Positions 25,186 through 35,919 of a stretch of DNA of 64,000 nucleotides are shown here, one piece after another. Each line of letters starts with the position of its first letter. Positions within the stretch are counted from its first letter, which is position 1. Under the pieces are notes generated by a model. The model was not told the DNA's origin and did no database searches. It saw nothing but the letters and a program-made list of their open reading frames with translations. The stretch is from Polytrichum commune (taxonomy: Eukaryota > Streptophyta > Polytrichopsida > Polytrichales > Polytrichaceae). The DNA is taken from NCBI GenBank assembly GCA_950295325.1, contig OX485807.1, forward strand, positions 16,211,001-16,275,000. Reading direction: 5' to 3'. The position numbers were made by a program, and so were the translations under genes.

Positions 25186-25560
25186 TGGCTATGTTCAGAC
25201 TTTATTGTGATTTGACATGCTAGCGGGAGTAGTATCTCCTACACGCCTTGGTTCATTCTAATTGAGGGTGGAGTCATTCTAATCGGAGTCCACTAGACTC
25301 ATTCACAGGTTTCTAATGCCATTTTCGAAGTCATTTGATAAAAAACCGGTTGTGTTTGGACTATCGAATAGTTCAATCATCGGCTATGTATCGATTTGAT
25401 CATGACTTGACATGCTAATTAGGAGTAATACATTTCAAATACGCCTTGATTCATTCGAATCGATGGCCGGTTCATTCTAATAGGAGTCCACTCAACTAAT
25501 ACGGAGACTCCGATACCATCTCCGAAGCCAAACGATCTTAAAAACTTAGTTATTTTTGCG
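25186..25560 (+). repeat. Diverged tandem duplication, unit about 185 bp
   Basis: Two units start near 25186 and 25379. Each reads GGCTATGT, then GACATGCTA, ACGCCTTG(G/A)TTCATTC, TTCATTCTAAT.GGAGTCCAC, and ends with CATTTTCGAAG or CATCTCCGAAG. Identity is about 70 percent. Confidence 0.5.
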
Positions 25561-25676
25561 ACCACGAACCATTCGCCGCACTTTCACCTTGCTAATGGAC
25601 GAGTTTACGTAGACATCACGAACTCCTAACCCACCTCGCCTAAGCTCATACAAAACTCGTGTTTATTCCCGGTACC

Positions 25677-26105
25677 ATGTCGAAAGGCAACCAAACACCT
25701 ACTGCACAATCACCGAGAGGAGAGGAGAGTGGACGATGGAAGTGCGACAACACCACGACATCCACGTCATATCCAAGTTGCATGATCGATACAGTCATGA
25801 ACAAAAACAGAAGGCTGACGTGGACGAAACGCATTGGAACTCCATGGATAGGAGGAAAAGAAAAGAAAGACTCAGATAAAAACCCAACAAAAAAAAAAAC
25901 ACACAAGCTGGAGCAGATACTGGAAGTCGATGATCTCCCCAGTCACTTGGATGAGCGATCGGTTATGAATCTTCTCCAAATCACTCCGGCACATGAATCG
26001 GGGGGAGAATCGAGAGATGATCGTGGTACTACACCACCACCACCACCACTACCACCACCAAGTCGTCGCCCAAGTGCAAGGATCGGACTGAACCAAAAGA
26101 TCTAG
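25677..26105 (+). CDS. Possible small basic, proline-tailed protein (doubtful)
   Basis: This ORF runs 142 codons from an ATG at 25677 (context ggtaccATG). An upstream GTG at 25659 would add six codons. The product is Lys/Arg/Thr/Ser-rich without hydrophobic segments. It has a short acidic part (EQILEVDDLPSHLDERSV) and a Pro-rich stretch encoded by an ACC microsatellite at 26031-26060. I recognise no family. The region is richer in GC than its surroundings, which favours a genuine but lineage-specific gene or exon. It could equally be chance, since the opposite strand is also partly open. Confidence 0.2.
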   Translation: MSKGNQTPTAQSPRGEESGRWKCDNTTTSTSYPSCMIDTVMNKNRRLTWTKRIGTPWIGGKEKKDSDKNPTKKKTHKLEQILEVDDLPSHLDERSVMNLLQITPAHESGGESRDDRGTTPPPPPLPPPSRRPSARIGLNQKI

Positions 26106-26538
26106 TCGCAAGCGAACGAACCAGTGGCCAATGGAAGCTGAAGCTTTAGGAAGGAGTACCATCATAGAAGCTAAGCTAGGAGCTGTGCACATGGTTGAAG
26201 GAAGTTGGGCCATGGCCAAGTTGATTTGCAGAGAGCTAGTACTATACAAAGCTGGCCTTTGTTCCAGGCCCAGGGTGTGATTTTGATGATCTGACGGGCC
26301 TGTAACTGTTCTTTTTTCTTTTTTTCTTTTTTCCTTTCCTCGTACCAGGCGAAGCACCCACCACCGTGGATGCATTTATTGATCGACTGGGAAATATCTC
26401 GCACACCAAACGTACCTTCCCTTTCCGTCCAACATAAAAGGCCTGAACTAATTTGCAGGCCGGAGGTTGGTTTGGGGCTGGTTTTTGAGTGAGTCGATGT
26501 GACGTTGGGATTAGTCTCAAACGTTTCGAGGTAGACTG

Positions 26539-26938
26539 AGGTAGAAATACCATAACCCGTGAAACTTAGATGATTCGCATTGAAGATCTGGTGTGACAAT
26601 CATGAGAGAATTTCCCAAGATAGACGAGAAGGATTCATGAAGAATGCAAGTTGTTTCATATTTTTTGGCCCTATACAGAATATGCTATAATTTTTCAAAG
26701 TGGAAAGTTGTCAATTCTCCTTACACTGAACACAGTAATCCGCATTTCCATACATAACATCACCTAAATCGGCTATCTCACGAGTATATTAACACTTGAC
26801 TCCCATTGGCTACACTAAGTGTACACGCATTGAAGTTGCCGCCGAGCCATGATCAGTTTTAGAAATGGCACTTCACCATGATGACGGCGATCTAGTGCAC
26901 GGCTAGAGGGTTGTTAACCGCTTGTGGTATTTCTACCT
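26539..26938 (+). mobile_element. TA-flanked MITE, copy A
   Basis: The ends are AGGTAGAAATACCATAACCC and the inverted AGGTAGAAATACCACAAGCG. It is 400 bp, with TA after the right end and TG (probably mutated TA) before the left. It is the same orientation as copy B (45852-46276) and opposite to copy C (50789-51209). Non-coding. A TA duplication points to a Tc1/mariner-type mobiliser. Confidence 0.75.
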
Positions 26939-28929
26939 TAATCCTTGGTAGTCACTTGAGATGAGTCAGCTAACTATGTATATAAGGGGGGGGGGTCGAG
27001 TTTTCATGTTGGATGGATGTGAGAGGTTATGTTTGTGTGCATAACATTATTCAACTGCTATAAGCTATTCCAATTTCTACTAATATCAACACACCGTTTC
27101 ACTCAAGTTTTTCAGCTTGAATATGCCAGTGTGGTGCTCTGATACAAGAATCATCAAAGTAGACTTTTGAATAGAATATGACTTATTCCCGGCGCCATCC
27201 ATCGTACTAACTGAGCTGAATTAATGTTATGTTCGTACTAATTGATGGCAGGATTAAGGTTCACCTCGAGTTTACTCAATTGAAGTGCATCTTATCCGCC
27301 ACATGATTACACTACACTTTCAGTTGTTAAGGTGAGGTAATGCGGTCTTATTAGACCCCTTATCTTAAGATATTAAACACAAGATTAGTACGAGACAATG
27401 AGCAGATCCAAGTTGAGATAATATTCATTTTCCTCAAAACCCTCCGAGCTCGTGTGCCTGAACATCTTACCTTCATAATTATCAAAGTGAACACTCCTTC
27501 ATAAACACATGTTTTCGGCCTTGGAATCCATCGTAACCTCACGCCACTCAACTACGATTTTCCCAATTAAGATAAGCAACCGTATTCGGCCCACTTTACT
27601 TTGAGTCCACGTGCTTGGATCAGTGCTTGGATGTGTGGACCCACAACCCCAGCTGGAATAGTGTACAATGGCTTGATGAAGGAAAGTGTCCGGCAAATCG
27701 CCCAGTACCACTTTCAAAACAAACGACACCAAATTCAAGGTACTTCGGAGAGTGTTGTTTTGCCAAAAGATATTGAACTCCGATCACGACTCATGCGACT
27801 TGCCGGCAAGCGGTCGTTGTTGAGAAAATTCGTTCGGGGTCGGTGAGACGTAAAGATCTTTCCGTATGTGGCCCTATTGTGGGCGCTTCCAACTTCACAC
27901 ACAATTTTGACAGTTGGATCGAATCCATAATTGTCTCATCCATAATTGTCTCATCCAGTTGGCGGTTGTAAAGAATCATATCACCAGGAGGAAACTTGTG
28001 TATTCACCGACCGTCCGTTGCGTGCTGTTCATTTGTACCTAATGGCGAGAAAATGCATGTTTTAAATCATTTTGGTTGTCAACTGGAGGTTTTTGGGTGT
28101 TTATTCTCCCAATCCTGTAATTGAAAAGCCTCCGGTTGATCAATCGAAAAGACTTCTTTATGCATTTTCTTGCCGTGAGTTGCAATGGATAAGTTGCAAC
28201 AAGTGGTTGGATTAGACAAGTTTTATCCTAGTGTGTAGACTGTCCTTTCAAAATTATAGATATGGAGTTCAATTGCAAACTCATAGGAGGTCAATGTGAA
28301 GATTCCCTTTCTTTTTGAGCGATTGCATAGACCCTTCAAAATGAGGGTAATGATTCAACCAAGAATGGTTGATAGATCTTGAGCGCATAGTCCAATCTCA
28401 TTGTGACATGTGTCTTTTTGGCATTCAGTCTCAAGTAGAGGACGTGCCATATACTACTCAAATGTAGATGTTTAATTAAGAAGAGTGACCACACATGGCC
28501 CACACACCTTATAACTTGTTACCTTAATCTTTTTTGTTTCGGTAGCCGATCGACGCAAAAATATGCATGGAAGAACATGAATGAACATGAAATTGACAAT
28601 CTCAATTCAATGTTAGAGCAATTCAAAACTCCAAATACTAGCCCACACTAAGAACATGTGGTGGTGTAGATATTGGTTAGATGTGGCTAGAGCTTCGCGG
28701 TGTCTAGGCTCAGGTGGGTGGCCCTAGTGGTCTTCAAAAACCACTTGAAAAAAAAGGTAAGGTGTTTCTTATTCCTTGGAGCTAAGAAAAGAAAAGAAAA
28801 AGTAACGCCCGCACATTGTACCGGCATGAATGCGAGCCCGTTGTCCAAATGCTAAGCACGGCGGGCCGTGTTGTAGCATGGGGAGTTATGCCTCCGTTAG
28901 GAGGTGGGCTCTGAAAAAAAGAGAAAGAG
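26939..28929. other. Unrecognised region with diverged duplicated blocks
   Basis: No clear gene. Block 27376-27500 resembles 49155-49300, and block 27840-28515 resembles 46290-46565. Both retain motifs such as CAATCTCATTG and AAGAGTGACCACA. Short ORFs on both strands (27360-27979) are partly shared with the copies, which suggests old coding DNA, but no domain can be named. A 13-bp direct repeat (CCATAATTGTCTC) stands in tandem at 27928. Confidence 0.4.
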
Positions 28930-28975
28930 AAAGTATAGTGTAAGGAGGCTAGTGTAAGGAGTGGGGGGAGAATAT

Positions 28976-29638
28976 TTAGGGGGGTGCTACGGGGTTTTGT
29001 TTGTTATCGAGTTTTCTTTTATTTAATACGAGGTATGTGAGATATTTGATGGCATTTTGATGTATGTTTTTCATGAGGATTTTGATATTGGATTTTGGGA
29101 TTTTGAGGTCTTCTAATTTTTTGATGGAGTGTTCGTGTATGGCACCTCTAACTCCTGTTGTGATGGTTATAAGAGGGTTTGTTTTCCATCCCTTGCTTTG
29201 TATAGTGCTGATCAATGGGTCGTATTTGGCATGTTTGTGTGTTATGGCTTGTTCTGGGAATCTGTCGTGACAGTATGTGAATTCAATGAATTGGATGGTT
29301 CGTGCGTGGGATGGTAGCATGGGTGTTGGGGTGTGGTTAGGGGCTCCTATGATACATAGAATGTCGGGTCTTAGTCTAGCGTGGCACTGACAACCGGTTT
29401 GTGGGCATAGGCATTCAATGAGCCATTCGGGGACTGTTTGTTCTTGCTTGTTGTTGTTGATATTACCTGCATTTGTTAGTGTGTAATATCTGGTGTGTTT
29501 GTTGGCTTGGAGTGTTTGGGTGATGAGATGTACTGCCTTGTTGTGGCGTGCTATTCTTAGGCCCTTTAAGTATGGGTGTTCGCACTTTGAGAGTAGGTGT
29601 GGCCATGTGTCCCTTTCATTTTTGCGGCATAATGTACA
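28976..29638 (-). other. ORF2 C-terminus: CCHC finger and REL-like endonuclease
   Basis: A C-x2-C-x9-H-x4-C finger (CTLC...HLLSKC) lies at 29582-29638. About 70 residues further on comes LRPDILCI (29371 onward), then IQFIEFTYCHD and KHAKYDPLI. RPD, a later (D/E)xT and K..KY is the pattern of the PD-(D/E)xK restriction-like endonuclease of R2-type and Dualen elements. The match is motif-level only, and the usual ExK lysine is Thr at the nearest position. The last part (GW..NPLITITTGVRGAI) continues the conserved block. This segment has no internal stop. Confidence 0.6.
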
Positions 29639-29939
29639 GTTTGGGTTTTGAAATTTGAGGGGCCAGAAAATATTCTTTCTATGGTTACCCATGTATTGGG
29701 CATATCGAAATTTTAAAGTTTGGGTGATTTGGGCGTCTGTTATTTTATTGTTTTTCCAAAAGTGGTTGGAGAGTTTGTGGTTTATTTGGTCGTTGGAGAG
29801 CCATTTGTCTACATATGGGTGTTTATGTTGGGCCAACCTAATTTCTTGTTTTTCGTGTGTTTTTGTGATGAATGTGTGCAAGTTTTGGATTGCCCCATTT
29901 CGTGTGGCTGTGGGACAACTTGTTAGCCAATATGGTGTA

Positions 29940-30403
29940 GCGTGTGCGATGTGTATATGGGGTGTGGGAGTGGGTTTTTCTATATTTGTGCCTTCGTTGG
30001 CTAGCGCATCGGCTATTTCATTTCCTTTGATGCCCGTGTGGGCACGTACTTTATGTATATGTACTAGGTGTGGTGTTAGGTAAATTTGGTGTATTATGGC
30101 GGCTATGAGGATTTTGTCCGGGTGGTGGTGTTGTGAGGTTGGGTGTTGTATATGATTACTAAGTAGATATATGCTATTAAGGCTATCTGTAAAGATGTGT
30201 GTTTCAACTTTTGTGACTTGAATGGTTTTGACTGCTATGAGTATAGCATTTAATTATGCTCTAAGTATGTTTTGATATCCTGGTAGTCGTTCTGCTATAC
30301 GGATGTTTGTGTTGGGGCTATATACTCCTGAACATGCGATGTCACCCTCTATTTGACCTTCGGAGTTCTTAGTTGGTGGAATAAATGAGCCGTCTGTGTA
30401 CAT
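29940..30403 (-). other. ORF2 RNase H domain, stop at the catalytic Glu position
   Basis: The sequence reads YTDGSF (first catalytic Asp, near 30394), then NILRA-stop-LNAI, then IFTDSLNSI (third acidic residue), and RAHTGIKGNEIADALAN with the His and final Asp. In RNase H the second catalytic residue is the Glu of the A-E-L-x-A motif. That exact codon is TAA here (30254-30256). The domain is in frame with the C-terminal segment ending at 28976. Confidence 0.8.
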
Positions 30404-30656
30404 GCATTGTTGTGGATGGAATTTGGGGGGGGGGGTGTTGGTGGTAGTATTTAATGGGGAGGTTTGATTGGGGGATTGTTGGTGGGGGAGGGATGTTTTT
30501 TATGGGGGCGTTTTTCCATATGTTCGAGAATTTGATGTGGTAATTTGGCGTTGTGGGTTTGATTGGGAATGTGTCTATGGGTGCGTTGATGGTATGTTCT
30601 AGTACTTGTGCGAGGTCTTGTGGGGTTTTTAGGCTTGGTGTGAGGTTGGCATGGTT

Positions 30657-31298
30657 ATGTATACATAGTATTGTTGTGAGCGAGGGTTCTACGTATTGGT
30701 AATATTTTGGCCATTCCGGCGTAGGGTTATATAGTATGGTATGCGGAGGGATGGTTGCGAGGGTATGTATGTCTCCACTTGTGGTAAGTGGGATTTGTTG
30801 TGTGGTCCAGTCGTTATGGTTGATTATGAGTATGGTGATCGTGTTTGAGTCTTCTTTGGCCGCCATTCTAGCCCAGTGGATGGCTTCAATGGTTGTTTTA
30901 TGGTCTGTGGGGTAGGCTAGACCAATGCCTTTCCATCTAGATATTTGTGCGTGTCCTAGGGAGCCGAATATTATGTCTCGGTTATGGGGTGAGTGATATT
31001 GTGTGAGTTGGGTGGGACATGTGAGTGGGGATGAGTAGTAGGAGTGCGTGATTTTGAGGGAGTTTATTAATGTTGTGATAATTGTCGGGTGCATTGTATG
31101 GTGCATGTTTTGGGGTTGTATGTTTTTTGCCTTTCTTTTGGGGAGTATGGTTATGTATCTTTGTATTAGCCAAAGTATTTCAGTTTCAAAGTTTTGTGGT
31201 GGGGGTTGGAGGGCGTTTGTAGTTTGTGAGAAGTGGTGGTAAGAGAATTGGTTCCATAGCCATTGTAGCTTTTCTGTAGTGATGGTGGCCATGTAGTT
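30657..31298 (-). other. ORF2 segment between RT and RNase H, possible methyltransferase-like domain
   Basis: About 210 conserved-looking residues run from NYMATITTEKLQWL, through YYSSPLTCPTQL, NRDIIFGSLGH and RWKGIGLAYPTDH, to AIHWARMAAKED and ILIINHNDW. From memory, algal retroelement proteins have a similar block (SPLT..., RD.vFGa, RW.G...NPEY, AvrWA) related to PCIF1/N6-adenine methyltransferases. Here the NPEY/NPPF-like position reads AYP, so the catalytic Asn would be missing. This is an inference from motif spacing, not an alignment; it could be a thumb or linker domain instead. Confidence 0.35.
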
Positions 31299-31465
31299 TC
31301 CTTTTTGGTCATGTATGTTGGCTTCGGAGTTTTGTATTTGGATGGTTGGTTGGTTTACTTGAATGTCTTTATCTGGGTTGCATTCTTGTATGGATAATTT
31401 TAGGTTGGTGATGTGAAGGGGGGGTGTATGAATTTGTTGTCTTTTGATTGTATGTGATTGAGGCA

Positions 31466-33700
31466 ATTAGCGTATGTGTGGGTGGCTAATAGTTCGGCTT
31501 GCTTTGTGTGATATTGTGTAATACATAGTATATTATATTCTAGAAATATATTATCTGGGTGTAGTAGTTCTACCTCACTTCTCCATTGTTGTGTGGTGCC
31601 TTGTGGGGCTTGCCATTGGCAAAGGTAGTTCGTCCTTATTGCTTGTGCACCCCATTTGTCTTTTTTGGTGGAGGTCTTTTCTTTTATTATTGTTTGGATT
31701 GCTTGTCCTAGGGGGGGGGGGGGATATTTACCATGACCTCACTTTGTGGTAGTGTTTGTTGTATTGGGTTTGTAGAGTTTGTGGGTGGGGGGGGGGGGAA
31801 ATATTATTGTTGCTTGTTGGAGAGCCTCTTTGATGGTTTTGGGTATGTGTTTGTATGTGGATTGAAATTCCTTCGGGGTTAGTATGGCTTTGGTAGTGGG
31901 GTTTTGGATTTGTGTTAGTGTGGTAATGCCGTATATGTATAATTTGTCTAGATATTTTTGGGTCTTGGCTTTGGATATATCCGTTAGGGTGTTATAATTT
32001 GGGTTGGTTTTCCAAGTTCTTTCTAGTGATGTTTCTTTGATGGGGAATGTTTGGCTTGTGGAGTGGACGTGGATTTCGTATTCTCTTTCAAGGAGAAAGA
32101 GTGTTCGGGCTATAGGGGAACGGACACATGCTTGTTGTTTGAATTTGGGGAGGTATCGGGCCCCACCATACTTGGCCGCTATATGTTTGGTTAGTCCTTG
32201 GTATATAATGCCTAATTGACCCGGGTCATTAAGTGCTTGGATTAGTTGTTGTCCTATGCATCGGATGTAGTCGGGTAATAGGGAGGTGACGTTAATGCCA
32301 AAACTCTCTTGTGGGAAGTGGGTGAGAATGTTGGCCGAGCTTTTAGGAATGTTGCAAATTTCTTTGGTTAATTTGCTAATGATTTTGTCTAATTTTTTAA
32401 TATCCGGTTTGGAGAATGGGACGGCGTAGTAGGCGTATACTATTCACGGTTTAATGACTGTATTCAAGATTTTGATTTTTTGTGTGAGGCTAGCCGGTGA
32501 GGTAGTTAGGAGTTGGCTTTGTTGTTTGACTTTCTTCATCGTTATTTCTTTTTGTAGGTTCCATTTGAGGGATGGTGTGAGGTTTATTCCTAAATACGTA
32601 TATGGTTCGTTTTGGGTGAGAATGGGGAAATTTTGAGAGTTGTATGTGATATGTTGTGATTGGATGTATGCTTTGAAAGTAGAGGGTTTTAGTTTAGATT
32701 TATTAGGGCATCCGGTAATGGCACATTTTGATAGGTTAAGGTCCATGTGGGACCATTTTGCGAATTTTTGGAGTTTTGTCTCTTGTGGTTGAATGTGTAG
32801 TATGTTGTCCGTTATAATAGCTAGGTCATCCGCATATGCGGTTATGGTGTATGTGGCAGAGGACGTGTTGAAATGATAATCTATGTTATCTTTCTCGAGC
32901 CATCTTAGTAGTGGTTCGAGAAAAATGATAAAAAGATATGGGCTAAGGGTGTCCCCTTGTATGGTCCCGCGGCTTATTTCCATTGGGGGCATCGTGCCAA
33001 AATGACTCCCGGTGAAGGATGTGGTGGAGTTGGTGTAAATATTGCCTACGATTTCTACCGCGTCTAATGGGTAGCCTAGGTCCTCCATTATGGCTAGGAG
33101 TCTTGCGTGGTCTATAGAGCCGAAGGCATTTCTAAAGTCTATATAAGTTAACTATATATCTTTTGTGGTTAGTCTTGCGTCTTCTAAGGTTGCTATAATC
33201 GTTTGAATTTGTCTCGAGGTATTTCGTTGTGGTCGAAAGCCTTCTTGGCTAAAATGTAGTAATCTATGTTTTTCTTCGTAGCTTGTTAGGAGTGATGTTA
33301 GTGTACTAGTATATAGTTTATAGATTGTATTAGCTAGGGATATTGGTCTATAGTTGGATATGTGGGTGGGATTGTCTTTTTTGTGTAATAAGATGGTCTT
33401 ACTATGTTTCCAATATTGCGGGATCGTTCTTTGTTTGTAGCAATGTTTGAAAAATAGGTATAGGAGGTCTTGCCATTGTATTGGTAGTGTTTTAATGATA
33501 TCATTTGGGATATTGTCTGGGCCCGGGGTTTTCGCTTTTGTTAGGCTTTTGACACAACAATCATAGACTTCTCTAGTGAATTGATTACTTATTTGTGTGT
33601 TGGGGTTGCCTCGTTTTCCTAGAATGATTACTTGATGTGAATGCCACGGGTATTTTCGTACTGCACATATGCACGTATTAGGGTGGTCCGTGGTGTCCTT
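31466..33700 (-). other. ORF2 reverse transcriptase domain and thumb
   Basis: Motifs run in order: KTPGPDNIPNDI, HKKDNP...SNYRPISLANTIYKL, SQEGFRPQRNT, then motif A in YIDFRNAFGSIDHA (near 33120), SRGTIQGDTLSPYLF, and the catalytic YADD at 32825-32836. Both catalytic Asp positions are intact. TAG at 33152 falls just before motif A and TGA at 32444 just after the fingers/palm. The frame is the same on both sides, and past 32444 it stays open to about 31790 (KPDIKKLDK..., AAKYGGARYLPKF). Confidence 0.9.
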
Positions 33701-34485
33701 ACATAGGGGGGTTTGTCTTTGGAATGAAGTTTGTTGAGTATGGTATATCTCCCTAGCTATCTCGGTGGGTTTGGTGAGGATTTGACCTTGGGGATTTTGT
33801 ATACAATCGAGTGTTTTGGTGGTTGTCGGGTGGAATATTTTTTTGTGGATGATTTTGGGTTTAGTATTAAGCAGGATTCTATATTTGTTAATGGCTGCTT
33901 TGCAATTAAGTGAGGTTTGTTTGGTTATGATTTTGTGGGCTTCTGTCTTCGTTTGTTTTCCTATGGTGGCTAGCTGTGCAATCCATGTGTGTATTTCTGT
34001 GGGATGGGGGGTAGTGGTGGAATATTGGGGTTTCGTATTAGCTGAAGGTTTGTGATATCTGAGTGGTTGTGTAGTTGTATATAGGGGTAGTGACATGCAG
34101 CTCTTATGGCTTTTCGGGTGTTGTGGTATATTTTCAGTTGGTGCTTCCATTTATTCTGTTGGGTCCTGGGGAGGAATCCTCCTTGGGGTTTTATCATATT
34201 TGGTAGTGGTGGAGTGGGGTGTGACATGCATGTCTGCTCTATGCATTGACTAAGGGAGTTGGTAATTTCTTGGAGTTTGAGTTGTGCGTCTTCCCATTGC
34301 GTGAGCGTAAGATGTTCATGTTGGAGTATTTGTGTAAGGTTTTCTATTGCTATATTTTGTTTTCCTATAAAGGTTGTTTGTAGGTTTTGAAGGTTGTTAA
34401 GGGGTATAGGGTATGTGATACGTGGGGTGTTTATGGGGGTGGTGGTTTCTTTTATGACTATTATATTGGGGGCTAGCTGTAGTTG

Positions 34486-35239
34486 GACCGGGTAGTGATC
34501 CGAGTTTTGGTTTAAGTTGGTTAACGTATGGCTATGAAGATTGGTGATATTGGGGTCGTTGGTGTAGAAGCCATCTATATGGCTAGTTGCTGTGTAGTTG
34601 TGACCTCCTTGCCTTGTGAAGTTTACTGGGTTATGGAGTACTTTGAGTCTGTTGTTTTGTATGAAGCATGCCCATTCTTGGTCATCCGTATTAGGTGGGG
34701 TTGTAGTGTTATTATTGTTTCTTCCTTGTAGTAATATATCACGGTTAAAGTCTCCGGCTAATATAATGGTGTATTTGGGGTGTTTTATTATGATATTTTG
34801 AATTTGGTTTTGGATTTCGGGTATTAGGTGCTCATCTTCTAAGTGTGATGGCATGTACATGTTTAGGATGATTAATGGTGTTAGTGGTTTGTTGTTGATT
34901 ATTATGGCTTGTAGGTAGGGTGAGATTGAGCTTGGGGTTGGTATTTTGGTGATGTTTTCGTTTGTGTATATTGCTATGGGTATCATGACGAGGATGCCAC
35001 CTCTAGTTTTATGTGGGGCCCGCATATTTATTATGTTTTTGTGGTGTGGTGTTGGAGTTGTTGTATTTAATTTTGTATTCGTTTAGTTGGCAGTCTATGT
35101 ATGATGTGGATTGTGTTTTTGGGATTTTGGTTTCTTGGATGAGTATAATATGGGGATTGTTGTGTAGTGTTTGGGTGAGGTCTTGGATACCGGGTAGGCT
35201 AGAGTTAATACATCCGGTGTTCCAAGTGATTATTTTCAA
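34486..35239 (-). other. ORF2 APE endonuclease domain
   Basis: It starts with KIITWNTGCINS (Asn site), followed by IILIQETKIP (catalytic Glu), then after a frameshift at 35010-35025 TRGGILVMIP, AGDFNRD (34744-34755), HIDGFYTND and NSDHYPVQL (34486-34503). These are the conserved motifs of the exonuclease III/APE fold, and every catalytic residue is present. There is no ATG at 35239 (TTG), consistent with an internal domain of a longer ORF2. Confidence 0.9.
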
Positions 35240-35859
35240 GGTTTGAGTGGTTGGGTTGTTTTGCCTATTGTGGGTGTGTGGGGTATCATAGTTAGGTCTA
35301 TGTGTGTTAGGTTGGTATCCTGTTATTTTTTGGGTGCATTTAGTTAGTTATTGTATTATTTTGTTTGGGAGGTGGTGTATTTCATTTTGTAGGGTTGCTG
35401 CGGTTATGGGTACTCCCTTAGCGATTTTGTCGTTGATGATGGAGTAAGCTTGTGGTATAGTGGTTATTGTTGAAGTATGTATGTTAGTTTTGTGGGATGT
35501 GTGTGGGTGCGTATTAATTGGCATTTTTTGTAGTCGTCTTAGGATGGTCAAGTATCTTGGGTCAAGTTTGTTAGTCATTTTTTTATTACATATTTGTGGT
35601 AGTGGGCTATATGTTATGATAAGGGCATATATTTGGTGGTGGGTGGGGTAGTTTGAGAGGAGTGAGGAGTGGTTTTTTAGGTGTGTTAATTTTTGGGAGT
35701 CGGGGGTGTTTTGGGGGTTGGGGGTGTTGTTGTTTAGGTGGGTTCAAATAGCTTTTCAAGGTGGGCGTATTGAGGTTTGAGTTATAGGGTTTTTGGTATA
35801 AAGTATTGTTTTTGTCTTTGTGTGAATTCTTTGGGAAGGTTTTTGAGGATGGTTGAGAT

Positions 35860-35919
35860 CGGCCCTGGGTTTAGTTCAATGTCTCCGTGTAAGAGTATGA
35901 GTGTAGAGTTATTCCAAGT
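35860..35919 (-). other. 2A-like ribosome-skipping peptide
   Basis: The frame reads STLILLHGDIELNPGP, matching the 2A consensus D(V/I)ExNPG|P exactly, with the leucine-rich upstream part typical of 2A-like motifs in LINE ORF2 proteins. Skipping would occur between Gly and the final Pro (35860-35862). It lies about 280 codons into ORF2, upstream of the APE domain, so it would release the hydrophobic leader from the enzyme portion. Confidence 0.85.
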
